A stretch of DNA of 64,000 nucleotides from Clostridia bacterium (GCA_017399105.1 JAFQEJ010000055.1:28913-92912), one strand, 5' to 3'; shown: positions 43,244-52,985, numbered from the stretch's first letter. Numbers and translations are program-made. The notes: generated from the sequence alone by a model not told the origin.

Positions 43244-45001
43244 TTAATGATTCCGCATGGCTGCAATCAGATCGGGCAGACCGATGAATTGGAATTTTCC
43301 TTCATATGCATCATCCGACAGAAGCTCCACCGCCTTCTCTACCGCATCTAAACGGTAGCCCCACACCTCTACATTGACCACAAAGAAGCGAACCTCGTCA
43401 TCCTTCATGCCGCGGCTTTGGGTTAGCAGGGCATCCACAATATGTTCAGCCGTCAGAGCTCCCGTTCCATCCGGACCGCCCAGCTCTTCGAGTATGATGC
43501 AGTTATCCTTCTGTCTCCATTTACCCGTCTGACTGGTATGTCCCAGAAGAAGGGCATCCACCCCGACAGCCTCTGCATACTGATTCTGCAGGGTGGGATC
43601 CCGCCCGATCATAGCGTTGTTGTCGCTGAGATCCCAGTAGTTGACCATGGTCAGCCCCGCCTGTGCAAGCGCTGCCTTTGTCTGGGTCAGATATTCCACA
43701 TACGCCTTTTGAGGATACATACAGGGATACATATAGCCTACACCCGACGGTCCCTGCAAAAAGGCATCCGACTCTGTGGCGGTATCATAGAGATACCGAA
43801 GGGTCAGCGGATTGTAGTCTGCAAACAGGGAGGGAATCGTCCAGGCGAGGGGATAATTTCCACGTCTTGCGTCGTTCCAGGAGGACAGCAGCTCCTTGGA
43901 GCAGTAATGCCATGCATCTCCGTCGCTGAGCATGAATGCCACGTAAACCTTTCCCGGCTTGACGGCAAAGGTCTCGCTCACCGGACTGACCGGAGCATCT
44001 GCCCTGAAGGACGGAAAGGCGCCCCATACAGAGCCGTTGGTGTAGCCCCAGTCAATGCATACCACATATTTTCCCAGCTTGGCGATGTTTTCCACATATG
44101 AGTTTTCCATATTCAGTCCCGGCCATCCCATCACGGGAATGTTATCGGGGAACTGAGAAAGGATCTTTTTCTGTACATCCAGCGATTGGGGATTGGTGGG
44201 ATCCACGTGATAAATCAGTGCATTCATGGCAACCGCCAGATCGTAGCACCAGGGCAGATCACCGGGACCGCCGCGTCCGGTCGGCTTGAGACAGAAGACC
44301 GCCTTTTCGGATGCTCCCTCTGCCATATGATCAGCAATCCAGCCGTTGACTGTGATCGAATTGTCAGCGTCACCGAAGCCGCAAAGCTCGGTTATATAGG
44401 TAACCGGGAGATCGACTCCATTTTGCTGCATCTGACTGTAAAGCGATTCGGTCACCGCCACGCCCTGATTCCGTGCCGCCAGCATGGCTGCAATATTTGC
44501 GGTGTCCGACAGATGCTCTTCGGTGCTGTATATATAGATCTCTTTGATTTCGTCCTCATACGCCCGGAACAGGCTCCAGAAAGCGCGGTACTGACTGTCC
44601 GCCCCCATGTCCACAGGGAGATCCCTCAGCTTGACTTTGCCGTATTCCCGGAGAATATCCTGCTTGACTGCCTCAATATCGGTACCTTCCACGAAGAAAG
44701 AGGAGGACGCCAGATATACACGAGTCTCTTTTCGGTTGATCACACCCTGAAGCACCCGTGCGGCAAACATTCCGTCGGGGCAGTTCCCGTCGTCAATGAC
44801 CAGATAAAGGGTTTCGGGAACCGTTAGCCCCAGTGCGCTGACTATTTTTGTGTTCTGCTGTTTCATTTCTGTATTCTCCTCTGCCTTGTATTCAGGGTCT
44901 GTGACTGCATCGGTTACATCCCGTTCTTTCGGTGTGCATCCCGCCAGAAACAAGCATGCGGAAAGAAGCAGGGCAAACAGTCGTTTGGTATGCTGTTTCA
45001 T
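43244..45001 (-). CDS. GxGYxYP-domain lipoprotein (putative glycoside hydrolase), copy 1
   Basis: A 585-residue lipoprotein (MKQHTKRLFALLLSACLFLAGC, Cys22). The family name motif appears as GPSGVGYMYP at 417-426, after LSDGDAWHYCSKELLSSW and GNYPLAWTIPSLFADYNPLTL, which are conserved in the family. The N-terminal 170 residues (LYLVIDDGNCPDGMFAARVLQGVINRKETRVYL) form the associated Rossmann-like GxGYxYP-N part. These are called putative glycoside hydrolases, but I know of no proven activity. The start is set by AAGGA and the lipobox; the open frame extends to 45061. It diverges from an AraC regulator, its likely activator. Confidence 0.87.
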   Translation of the reverse strand: MKQHTKRLFALLLSACLFLAGCTPKERDVTDAVTDPEYKAEENTEMKQQNTKIVSALGLTVPETLYLVIDDGNCPDGMFAARVLQGVINRKETRVYLASSSFFVEGTDIEAVKQDILREYGKVKLRDLPVDMGADSQYRAFWSLFRAYEDEIKEIYIYSTEEHLSDTANIAAMLAARNQGVAVTESLYSQMQQNGVDLPVTYITELCGFGDADNSITVNGWIADHMAEGASEKAVFCLKPTGRGGPGDLPWCYDLAVAMNALIYHVDPTNPQSLDVQKKILSQFPDNIPVMGWPGLNMENSYVENIAKLGKYVVCIDWGYTNGSVWGAFPSFRADAPVSPVSETFAVKPGKVYVAFMLSDGDAWHYCSKELLSSWNDARRGNYPLAWTIPSLFADYNPLTLRYLYDTATESDAFLQGPSGVGYMYPCMYPQKAYVEYLTQTKAALAQAGLTMVNYWDLSDNNAMIGRDPTLQNQYAEAVGVDALLLGHTSQTGKWRQKDNCIILEELGGPDGTGALTAEHIVDALLTQSRGMKDDEVRFFVVNVEVWGYRLDAVEKAVELLSDDAYEGKFQFIGLPDLIAAMRNH

Positions 45002-45050
45002 ATTTGTGGTCCTTGTTCTGTGATTCTGCTTTTTTCTGTTTTCCGAATGG

Positions 45051-45077
45051 GACTGACGCATGGCAAATACGGCAGCC
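45051..45077 (+). repeat. GGGCTG palindrome repeat, degenerate copy
   Basis: GACTGACGCATGGCAAATAC followed by GGCAGCC, in the divergent gap before copy 1 of the GxGYxYP genes. Here it is in a leader, not behind a gene. Confidence 0.6.
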
Positions 45078-45164
45078 TTGCTGTAATCATATCATATACC
45101 GGATGAAATAACAATGATAATGCCGCAAATATATTGTCCGATTCTGCCAAAAATAGCGTATTCC

Positions 45165-45193
45165 TTGTTTTTTTCAGAAATATCTGCTATACT
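45165..45193 (+). promoter_or_regulatory. Promoter of the first AraC gene
   Basis: TTGTTT (45165-45170), 17 bases, TATACT (45188-45193). Confidence 0.6.
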
Positions 45194-45217
45194 GAAGAAA
45201 AAAACTGGAGATACGCT

Positions 45218-46102
45218 ATGCTCAATATTTTTGTTGGTCACCGCGAAAATTACGGTTCTATTCCCATCTCTCTGGTAGAGTTCCGCTTCCGCTCGGGAAA
45301 GGATCACAGGGTCTCCTGCTTTGTTCAGCACAATCACGAAACAATGGAGATGCTGAGCGTTCGGAAGGGAGTTCTCCGGGTGGTCTGTAACGGGGAGCAG
45401 CTGGTGCTTCATCCGGGAGATCATGTATTTTTCAATCCCTACGATGCTCATACGGGAGATATTGAGCCGGAGGATGGGGATACGCACTATATCTGCCTGA
45501 TGCTGGAGAGCGAGCTCTGCGCCATAAGCTCCGGTCAAACCACCCTGAACCGGGTACTTGAGGAGGTTCGCCAGGGAAAGGTCCGATTCCGCACCTGTTA
45601 TCCCGCTGAGACGGAGGAATCGGCAGCCATTACAGAGGCAATTCTCGCCCTCTGCAGTCATTACCGATATCTCCTCACCAGACAGGATGCAGCTGTGGAG
45701 TGTCTTCTGATGAGCGAGCTCTTCCGTCTGCTTGCCATTCTGCAGAAGGATGTCAGCGAAACGCCCCCCGAGCTGCTTTGCAGCCGGGATCTTCACTTCA
45801 TCCGACAGATATCCGACTATGTGAAGGAGCATTATGCCGGTGCTGTAGACGTGGATTCTCTCTGCGTTGATCTGGGCTACAGTGAGCGTAATTTCTACAG
45901 GCTGTTCCGACAGAATTTTGCCATGACCTTCACGGAATACCTGCGGGAATACCGAATCCGCTGTGCAGCCGAAAACTACCGGGGGAGCGACCTGTCCCTT
46001 TCGGAAATTTCCGCCGCTGTGGGCTTCACCGATTACTGCTATTTCTCCAGAACCTTCAAAAAGTATACGGGACAGTCGCCCTGCTCATATTTTCGCAAGT
46101 GA
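45218..46102 (+). CDS. AraC-family transcriptional regulator 1
   Basis: A 294-residue regulator with an N-terminal cupin (VQHNHETMEMLSVRKGVLRVV, LHPGDHVFFNPYDAHTG), which binds a small ligand such as a sugar, and a C-terminal pair of helix-turn-helices (AVDVDSLCVDLGYSERNFYRLFR and LSLSEISAAVGFTDYCYFSRTFKKYTGQSP). The ATG at 45218 has a GGAG site; an in-frame ATG at 45134 lies before the promoter. Being divergent from the GxGYxYP lipoprotein, it probably controls that gene. Confidence 0.9.
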   Translation: MLNIFVGHRENYGSIPISLVEFRFRSGKDHRVSCFVQHNHETMEMLSVRKGVLRVVCNGEQLVLHPGDHVFFNPYDAHTGDIEPEDGDTHYICLMLESELCAISSGQTTLNRVLEEVRQGKVRFRTCYPAETEESAAITEAILALCSHYRYLLTRQDAAVECLLMSELFRLLAILQKDVSETPPELLCSRDLHFIRQISDYVKEHYAGAVDVDSLCVDLGYSERNFYRLFRQNFAMTFTEYLREYRIRCAAENYRGSDLSLSEISAAVGFTDYCYFSRTFKKYTGQSPCSYFRK

Positions 46103-46134
46103 ATCCATGCCGAAGGGGGCGTGCTGATAACCCT

Positions 46135-46899
46135 CTATCCTTTTCTCGCCAGCTGAAGGTCGATGATATGCCGCAGGTTGAGTATGCCGCCGTGGGCGTT
46201 GATGACCTCCTCAACCTTCGCAAAAAATTCCCGCTTGACCTCCTCGGGGAGAACCGCATGATCCGAGTAGGTAGACAGCCTGCCTGCATATGCGGCGGCG
46301 GTGAAGGGAACGGTTAGCTCATACATGCGGTAGGTGCAGTCGGAAAAGCCGTACCTTTCGGCGGTGGCGGCGCGGGATGCGGCATCGGCTTCGGTGTATT
46401 CAACCGGTTTGGGGCCGGGTTTATAGATATCGTAGAGCTTCTGGATATCCTCGTAGAGTGCTTCCTGACCGATGCGGTATTCAGGATGGGAGGCGAATCT
46501 GGCGAAGCTTCCGCCCTCCTTTAAAAGCTCGTGCACACGGCGATAGCCGAAATCCTCCTCAATCCAATGGAAGGCGGATGCAGAAAAGATGAGATCGTAG
46601 CGCTCGCTGCAGTCAAATTCCTCGAATCTGCCCAGCCACAGCTTGAAATTGGGATAGCACGCGAATTTTTCGCTTGCGATGGCGGCGAGCTTATCTCCCT
46701 GCTCGATGGCGGTGAGGGAGCATCCCATGGCGAGGAAGGGCCCGGTTGCCTGTCCGCTGCCCATGCCGATTTCCAGCAGGGAAGAGTCGGAGCAGATTTG
46801 AGCATAGGCGAGGATATCGCGGTAGAGGGCTTCGGGGTATTTGATGCGGTATTGTTCAAAGGCGGCGGCGTTTTGATTGAAGGTCATGCTGAGGTTCAT
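46135..46899 (-). CDS. Class I SAM-dependent methyltransferase
   Basis: A 254-residue Rossmann methyltransferase. Motif I is LLEIGMGSGQATGPFLAMGC near residue 42, the acidic residue after strand 2 is in LTAIEQGDKL, and motif IV is YDLIFSASAFHWIEEDFGYR. The HW motif after strand 4 is typical of the SAM methyltransferases that act on small molecules. The substrate is not predictable. AAAGGAGATGATAAT precedes the ATG at 46899. It runs convergent to the AraC gene. Confidence 0.85.
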   Translation of the reverse strand: MNLSMTFNQNAAAFEQYRIKYPEALYRDILAYAQICSDSSLLEIGMGSGQATGPFLAMGCSLTAIEQGDKLAAIASEKFACYPNFKLWLGRFEEFDCSERYDLIFSASAFHWIEEDFGYRRVHELLKEGGSFARFASHPEYRIGQEALYEDIQKLYDIYKPGPKPVEYTEADAASRAATAERYGFSDCTYRMYELTVPFTAAAYAGRLSTYSDHAVLPEEVKREFFAKVEEVINAHGGILNLRHIIDLQLARKG

Positions 46900-46985
46900 A
46901 TTATCATCTCCTTTGGATTTGAGGATAAGAAAAGGGATGCCGAAACATCCCTTCACTTGTAAGTATCTGCTTGATAAATCCGAGT

Positions 46986-47258
46986 TTAAACAATCTCGGT
47001 TTCCCGCACAATTTTCCGAATACTGTCCACCGACAGGAAGAACATACCGGCAATCTCCTCGAAAGAGTGCTTTTCACGGTAGAGCGCTCTGATGCTTTCA
47101 TTGCGCTCGCGGTACTGTTCTCTGGCGCCGCTTCTGCAGCCCCATTCGGTTTTATGTGCGGATTTGGCGGGGATGTAGATCAGCTCCCCGTCCACGTACT
47201 TCTGGATTTCCTTGAGCAGGCTCTCCGGAAGCACGCAGTTTGCGTTTTTGTAAGCCAT
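46986..47258 (-). CDS. CD3324 family small HTH protein
   Basis: A 90-residue protein, MAYKNANCVLPESLLKEIQKYVDGELIYIP, followed by a helix-turn-helix (HSFEEIAGMFFLSVDSIRKIV). This matches the small CD3324 family of Clostridia, probably DNA-binding; the role is unknown. GGAAAGGAGCGCAGCC precedes the ATG. It is 86 bases upstream of the methyltransferase and on the same strand. Confidence 0.85.
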   Translation of the reverse strand: MAYKNANCVLPESLLKEIQKYVDGELIYIPAKSAHKTEWGCRSGAREQYRERNESIRALYREKHSFEEIAGMFFLSVDSIRKIVRETEIV

Positions 47259-47457
47259 GGCTGCGCTCCTTTCCTTTTATCGGCAGCGCGGGTGAGGTGT
47301 GACACCTTCGCATGCCGATCATGCGTGAACGCTCGGGGGTATGCATCAGATGAGACACACCCGCATGAGCGCGGGCAATCTCGGTTTTGGAAAGGCTCCC
47401 GCTCCCTTTATCGAAGCGGGGGACGCATAGGATTTCCATGCGCGGCAAAACACGAAA

Positions 47458-47490
47458 TCAGCCCAGAATCACCTTATTCTTATTGATCAT
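47458..47490 (-). CDS. Possible 10-residue peptide upstream of the CD3324-family gene
   Basis: ATG-initiated MINKNKVILG with a good site (GAAAGGAGC, 47500-47508) ten bases before it. It could be a leader peptide or the start of a decayed gene: downstream frames contain fragments (AGVSHLMHTPERSRMIGMRR) that look weakly protein-like but lack a proper start. The 523-base gap to the next gene otherwise holds R1 copy 7. Confidence 0.3.
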   Translation of the reverse strand: MINKNKVILG

Positions 47491-47610
47491 TTTGATAACC
47501 AGCTCCTTTCGTGTTTTATTTGAGCTTTCGGTGAGGAAGCTCCTTTTTTAATTATAACACACAATCACAAAAATTTCAACAGAAAAAACTTCTATAACCA
47601 ATCTTTCCCA

Positions 47611-47680
47611 CCGTGCCGGTGGACGGCCTGTTTCGGCGTTAGGAATACGAGGTTGTTTTCGCATACCACGAGGGGGGAGG
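47611..47680 (+). repeat. Short repeat R1, copy 7
   Basis: GGCCTGTTTCGGCGTTAGGA, ATACGAGGTTGTTTTCGCAT, ACCACGAGGGGGGAGG. The usual GGCAATAT part is altered to CTGTTT. Confidence 0.75.
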
Positions 47681-47781
47681 TATACGGGGATTAGGAGGGG
47701 GAGGTACGCTTTCGCAGAAGCTTACCGCCGCCTGTCAGCAGGGGGGATCACGTGCGTCCGCTCCAATCGGCTCCGCTTCTT

Positions 47782-49881
47782 TTACTTCTGCAGCTCGCGG
47801 GAGAGCATAGCGAAGAAGGTGTAGGGATCGACAACCCGGATCTTCTTACCTTCGCCCTCTGCATCGAGCTTCTGCTGTGCGATGGCAACTGCTTCTGCGG
47901 CGAGGGAGGGATCAATGATGTTGGTTTTGATGGGGTAGAAGCGTTTCTTGCGGCGGTAGCTGATGGTATGGAGAATCGAGTCTGCGGCTTCCTCGGCGGT
48001 GTTGTACTTGGTGAAGCCCCAGTCTTGTGCCATGCCGCTGACAGCGGTGGCGGTGCCTCTGACCACGCTGACACCCATATCATTGTCCGGCCAGTTCCAG
48101 ACGCCGATGCCGTCGGGGGAGAAGGTCTGATATGCCTTCAGAACCTTACTGTCGGCATAGCCGTTGAGTCCGTCGAGGATCATGCCTGTAATCGAGAGGT
48201 CTGCTTTTTTATACCACCCGGTACACCATCTTGCCCATGCATCGAGCCCGTCGGGCAGCTTGGAGTGCTTGCGGTTTTTGTTGCGGAGCAGCATGGGATT
48301 GACATAGCCTGCACCCGAGTCGCCGCCGATGAAGAAGTCATTTTCGGTGGCGGTGGCATAGAACACATCCCAGACCATGGGAATGCGTTCCATCAGGTTG
48401 GGATTGAATGCCCAGGAGAGGGGAATCTCTCCGCGCCCCTCGCTCTGCCAGGTACCGTTGGCAGCGATATGGTAGGTCCAGGAGGCTGCATCAAAATCGC
48501 CGCCGTAGATGTAGATATAGTAGGTGTCATCCTCATATTCAGGCAGATTGGAGAGTGCCTTTTCGCGCTTCTCAGCCTGGGAGTATTCAAGCTTCTGCTC
48601 ATACCTTGAGAAAACCGAGCAGTTTGCAAGCGAGGAGGGGCCGGGGCAGTCGGCAACCACCGCGATATTGTAGGCGGACATGACTTCAACCGTGGTCCAC
48701 TCCGCCATGACAGCATCATACTTGCCGCCCTGTCCGTCGGTATATTTATAGGGGAAGGGCGGGAATCCGATGCACTGGGAGAATTCGCCGTTGTTGCGGT
48801 CGTACTGATACTGGAGAAGCTGCTTCAGCACCTCATAGTCGAGTCCGACCTCCTGTTCCGGATCATCGGTGGCGGGATGGTCGCCGAACATGGCGAGGTC
48901 GAAGGTGAAGATGGCATTCTGGACGATATAGTCCTGGCTGGGCAGGTAGGTCTCGTTGACCGAGTTGTCGAGGAAGCTGCCGCCGCCAAATTCGCTGAGG
49001 GGATAGAAGTCGGTCATATAGGCGATGTGAGCCGCATCGGTTTTGCCGGTCTTCACATACTTTTCCATCGCCCAGAGGTAGGCATCGCACTTGGCAGAGC
49101 CGCTGGAGTCGAGGTTGGTGTCCCAGATTTTACTGCCTTCCTCGCCTGTGAATTTGCCGCGCAGATCCATTTTGACGATGTCATCGCCCAGCTTCTTCAG
49201 CAGGGTCTGACAAAGCGAATAGGAGTCCTCGCTGTACATGACCGGCAGATAGCCCTCCACGCCGCAGACATTGGTGGCGATGTTGGAGGTTGCGGGAAGG
49301 GCGGGATCCCAGAGAACGATACCTTGCTTTTTGATCTCCTCGCCGAAGGTGTCGATGAGCGCGTCGAAGTAGCCCAGCTTCACCGTCTTTTTGCCGTAGA
49401 GCAGACCGTCTGTGGTGGCACGAAGGAAGCGGAACCAGTTCATCGAGGCGACACCGTCATCCAAATAGAGTATCGGCTCCTCGCGGTTGAGGATGCCCTG
49501 CAGGCTGACGGCGAATTTGGTATAGTCATAATCGAGGGGACGCTCGCCGGTGGCATTCCAGCAGTCCTGGATGGCGAGCACATAGATGCTGCCCTTTACG
49601 CCGCTGTCAGCACCGGGCGCTTCCTTGAAATTGTCAAGCTCGCTGAAGTCAATATCGTCAAAGGTGACGGTGGGATAGTCGATCATTTCGGTGATTTCCT
49701 CGCTTTCCGGGGAGGGAGCCTCGGTCTGAGCCTTACTCTGCCCTGTGGTGTCGGCAGGTCCTGTTTCAGTCTCATCTGCGGCAGGGATTCCGCTTTGGCA
49801 GGCGGAAAGAAGGAAAACGAAGAGCAGCAGCAGGGCGGTCAGTGAGATCGTCATTTCTCGTTTGAAGCGGCGAATTTTCAT
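47782..49881 (-). CDS. GxGYxYP-like lipoprotein, copy 2
   Basis: A 699-residue lipoprotein (signal to FVFLLSACQS, Cys28; AAGGAG before the ATG at 49881). It resembles copy 1 in plan: an N-terminal Rossmann-like part (YDYTKFAVSLQGILNREEPILYLDDG), then YYIYIYGGDFDAASWTYHI, GEIPLSWAFNPNLMERIP, and GGDSGAGYVNPMLL as a GxGYxxP variant. A 60-residue acidic linker follows the lipid anchor. The activity is not proven; surface glycan processing is inferred. An AraC gene lies directly upstream on the same strand (150 bases). Confidence 0.8.
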   Translation of the reverse strand: MKIRRFKREMTISLTALLLLFVFLLSACQSGIPAADETETGPADTTGQSKAQTEAPSPESEEITEMIDYPTVTFDDIDFSELDNFKEAPGADSGVKGSIYVLAIQDCWNATGERPLDYDYTKFAVSLQGILNREEPILYLDDGVASMNWFRFLRATTDGLLYGKKTVKLGYFDALIDTFGEEIKKQGIVLWDPALPATSNIATNVCGVEGYLPVMYSEDSYSLCQTLLKKLGDDIVKMDLRGKFTGEEGSKIWDTNLDSSGSAKCDAYLWAMEKYVKTGKTDAAHIAYMTDFYPLSEFGGGSFLDNSVNETYLPSQDYIVQNAIFTFDLAMFGDHPATDDPEQEVGLDYEVLKQLLQYQYDRNNGEFSQCIGFPPFPYKYTDGQGGKYDAVMAEWTTVEVMSAYNIAVVADCPGPSSLANCSVFSRYEQKLEYSQAEKREKALSNLPEYEDDTYYIYIYGGDFDAASWTYHIAANGTWQSEGRGEIPLSWAFNPNLMERIPMVWDVFYATATENDFFIGGDSGAGYVNPMLLRNKNRKHSKLPDGLDAWARWCTGWYKKADLSITGMILDGLNGYADSKVLKAYQTFSPDGIGVWNWPDNDMGVSVVRGTATAVSGMAQDWGFTKYNTAEEAADSILHTISYRRKKRFYPIKTNIIDPSLAAEAVAIAQQKLDAEGEGKKIRVVDPYTFFAMLSRELQK

Positions 49882-50031
49882 GAGGTTCTCCTTTTGTTTT
49901 AAACTTTTCATTTTTAAATGGAGCTGTGCAGTCAAAGCTCTCTGTTCTATTTATAGCATAAAATCTCAGGAAAATAAATGTTCATTTGTACTGAATTTTC
50001 AATTAACTTTTTGTGCACTGTGATGAAGGAT

Positions 50032-50907
50032 TCATCCGCCGTCAAAGCGGCGCTGCTTGCGGTACTGCAGGGGCGTGACGCCGACGCTCTCCTTGAAGCA
50101 GCGGATGAAGTAGGAGCAGTCGCCAAAGCCGCACTCGAAGCAGGCATCGGTGACGGTGGCGCCCTCCGAGAGCAGCCGCTTGGCAAGTCCGATCTTGCGC
50201 GCCCGCAGATATGCGTTGAGGTTGACGCCGATCTCCTGCTTGAAGAGGGTGGAGAGATAGGGCACCGACAGCCCGAAGACATCGGCGAGCATCGAAACCG
50301 AGGCGATGGCGGTGAGGTTTTCGTTGATGTAGGCGAGAATCTGGCGGCATCGGGAGGGGGGAAGCTCCTCGGGCATTGTTTTTTTGGGCTCGGCTTCTGC
50401 AGCACCTTTTGCGGCAAGGCAGACCAGCTGGGTGATCAGCGAAAAGACCAGCATGGAGGTGGTGTCATCCTGTTCGCCGAGAAGCAGACGGTCCATCCGT
50501 TCGAGGATACGCATCAGCTCAGCCTTGGCATCACTGTCGGGGGTGAAGTGTGCACAGCTGCTGTTCAGGATGGCGGCAAAGGGATTGAAGCGGAAATCCT
50601 CAAAAAAGTCGGCGGGCAGAACTACCGAGGCGCGCTCGTAAAGACAGGCACCTCGGAGCACCGTTTTGTGAACCTGATGGGGACGAATGATCATTACATC
50701 GCCGTGCTTCAGCGAATAGAGCGCACCGTCCACCATAAAATCCGAAAAGCCCTGCAGCGGGATGAAAATTTCAATACCGCTGTTGATATGAAGAGGATGA
50801 TTCTCGGGACGATCATAGTTGCAGCGGTGGAAATAGGAGAAGGGCTCCTTGTTGGGAAAGATCGAAAAGGCAGTGTGCAGATGAAAATCCGATTCGTTAT
50901 GGTACAT
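50032..50907 (-). CDS. AraC-family transcriptional regulator 2
   Basis: A 291-residue regulator: cupin part with HINSGIEIFIPLQGFSDFMV and LKHGDVMIIRPHQVHKTVL, then two helix-turn-helices (IASVSMLADVFGLSVPYLSTLFKQ and ATVTDACFECGFGDCSYFIRCFKESVGVTP). It lies between GxGYxYP copy 2 (same strand) and the divergent TIM-barrel/oxidoreductase fusion gene, so either could be its target. No strong ribosome site is visible. Confidence 0.9.
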   Translation of the reverse strand: MYHNESDFHLHTAFSIFPNKEPFSYFHRCNYDRPENHPLHINSGIEIFIPLQGFSDFMVDGALYSLKHGDVMIIRPHQVHKTVLRGACLYERASVVLPADFFEDFRFNPFAAILNSSCAHFTPDSDAKAELMRILERMDRLLLGEQDDTTSMLVFSLITQLVCLAAKGAAEAEPKKTMPEELPPSRCRQILAYINENLTAIASVSMLADVFGLSVPYLSTLFKQEIGVNLNAYLRARKIGLAKRLLSEGATVTDACFECGFGDCSYFIRCFKESVGVTPLQYRKQRRFDGG

Positions 50908-51030
50908 AGCATCACCAAATATTAAATAAATACTATTTTATGTGAAAAAATCCATAGAAAAAGGATATCTTTTGTTTTATTATACTATATAGATCATCAT
51001 TTGTCAATTTTAATTCTTCGGAGGTATATC

Positions 51031-52944
51031 ATGTTTATATCTGTTTTCACCGACGAGCTCCATCGTGAGGTTACCGAAACACTCCCCATATTCGCTTCAT
51101 GGGGCATGAAATATGTGGATTTCCGCGGTCTTGTCAACGGCAAAGCCATTGAGAATCAGACCGACGAGGAGCTTCGTGCGCTGAAGGGGCAGCTCGGTTC
51201 GCTGGGTCTTGAATGTGCGGTGCTCCAGTCCTCGCTCTGTAAGGTACATATGCCCGATGAGGCAGGCATCAAGCGTGAGCTTGCCAAGCTGGAGGGGCTG
51301 ATCCGTGCATCCGATGTGCTGGGCTGTAATCTGGTTCGCGCCTTCAACTTCTGGCAGCATCCCCAGGACGATCCCGCCTGCGGTGAGCTTGCCATGCGCC
51401 CCGATATGCTCTCTCAGGTGCTCGAGATGTTCTATCCCGTGGCAAAGCGTGCAAAGGAAGCGGGCCTTGTTCTCAGCTTTGAGAACTGCGGGCAGACCCC
51501 CGATGAGGCGATTGCGGTCATCGATGCGCTGAATGTGCCCGGCTGGGGCATGGCGTGGGATGTGTCAAATATGTTTGAGCTTCTCCCCGAGGCGCAGGGC
51601 GACTGCGTCGATTACTTCACCAAGGCGCTGGGCTATGCAAATATGCTCCATGTCAAGGCGCGCGGCGTTCTCCCCGAAATCGAGGGCAGAAAGGTGCCCT
51701 GGGAGCGCGTTCTCCGCGGTGCGGCGGCAACAGGAAAGAATCTGCCGGTTTCCATCGAGACGCATGTTCCCTCGGGATGCTCGCTGACCGGTGAGGAGGC
51801 AACGGGGCGCTGCTATGACTATTTAAAGAAGGTGTGGCCTGCCTCCGCTCCCGGCGACCTCAAATCTGCACTCTCCCCCAAGCAGACCTTTGACCGCCCC
51901 TACCGCGATGATCCGGTTCGCTTTGTTGTGGTGGGGCTGGGCATGGGCAAGAACCGCTGCGCGCAGATCGAGGATACGGTCGGTGCCAAGCTGGTGGGCG
52001 TCTGCGATATCAATCCCGCAAAGGCAAAGGCTGTGGGCGAGCAGTTCGGCGTGCCCTATTCCACCGATCTTGAGGTCTTCCTCGCCGATCCCACTGTGGA
52101 GGTTTGCTATGTAGTCACCCCCACAGGCAACCACTGTGACACCGCCGATCGCTGCCTGCGTGCCGGCAAGCATGTACTGACCACAAAGCCGATGGATGTC
52201 ACCTATCAGCGTATTGCCGAGAGCATCAAGCTGGCAAAGGAGCTGGGATTACTCTTTGCCTGCGACTTCGACCTGCACTTCCGCGGTCCGCTGAAGGAGC
52301 TGCAGACTGCAGTGAAGGAGGGCTTCTTCGGCAAGGTGAAGGGAGCGAATATGATCCTCAATATCAAGCGTCCCCCCGAATATTTCCTTGAAAACGGCGG
52401 ATGGCGCGGCACCTGGGCGATGGACGGCGGCGGTGCGCTGAGCAATCAGGGCATCCACGAAATAGACCGTCTTATCTCGGTCTTCGGACTGCCTGCCGAG
52501 GTCAAGTGCAGCATCGCTACCCAGACCCAGAAAATCGAAGCCGAGGACTACGGCATCACCGAATGGCGCTATGCGGACGGCATGATCGCACGCTTCTCCT
52601 CCACCACCTCCTATCCCGTGGCGACCTGGTACACACGCCTCGAGGTCTACGGCGACAAGGGCGCATATCTGCTTACCTCAGGCGGCCCCGAGGGCGAGCA
52701 CACCTACTGGTGGCAGGCGGGCAAGTGGAGCGAGGATTCGCCCTGCCCCCAGAAGAAGGAGTGGAATCAGGCAGCCGACAACTTCGCCAATGCCCTGCGT
52801 ACCGGCGATCCGCTGATTGTCACCGCCGAGCGCGGTCTTGTCTCCCGTTATCTGCTCGACCGTATGTATGAGAGTGCGAAAACCGGCGAGGGCTGGGTTG
52901 ATATCAACATCGCCCGCGATCTGGGACTTGAGGAGTGGCGCTGA
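51031..52944 (+). CDS. Fusion of sugar isomerase/epimerase TIM barrel and Gfo/Idh/MocA dehydrogenase
   Basis: A 637-residue two-domain protein. Residues 1-270 form a xylose-isomerase-like TIM barrel with metal-ligand candidates Glu151 (SFENCGQ), Asp177 (MAWDVSN), His207 (LHVKA) and Glu243 (IETH). Residues about 295-637 form an NAD(P)-dependent Gfo/Idh/MocA dehydrogenase: FVVVGLGMGKNRCAQIE, VCDINPAKA, VVTPTGNHCDTA, LTTKPMDV (the EKP-like motif) and NQGIHEIDRL. The two activities often sit in separate neighbouring genes for inositol or keto-sugar catabolism; here they are joined, which suggests channelling of an oxidised sugar. The ATG at 51031 is preceded by GGAGG. Confidence 0.9.
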   Translation: MFISVFTDELHREVTETLPIFASWGMKYVDFRGLVNGKAIENQTDEELRALKGQLGSLGLECAVLQSSLCKVHMPDEAGIKRELAKLEGLIRASDVLGCNLVRAFNFWQHPQDDPACGELAMRPDMLSQVLEMFYPVAKRAKEAGLVLSFENCGQTPDEAIAVIDALNVPGWGMAWDVSNMFELLPEAQGDCVDYFTKALGYANMLHVKARGVLPEIEGRKVPWERVLRGAAATGKNLPVSIETHVPSGCSLTGEEATGRCYDYLKKVWPASAPGDLKSALSPKQTFDRPYRDDPVRFVVVGLGMGKNRCAQIEDTVGAKLVGVCDINPAKAKAVGEQFGVPYSTDLEVFLADPTVEVCYVVTPTGNHCDTADRCLRAGKHVLTTKPMDVTYQRIAESIKLAKELGLLFACDFDLHFRGPLKELQTAVKEGFFGKVKGANMILNIKRPPEYFLENGGWRGTWAMDGGGALSNQGIHEIDRLISVFGLPAEVKCSIATQTQKIEAEDYGITEWRYADGMIARFSSTTSYPVATWYTRLEVYGDKGAYLLTSGGPEGEHTYWWQAGKWSEDSPCPQKKEWNQAADNFANALRTGDPLIVTAERGLVSRYLLDRMYESAKTGEGWVDINIARDLGLEEWR

Positions 52945-52985
52945 CAGCTCCCCATGAGCGTATACACCAGCTGAATAAAGAACAA

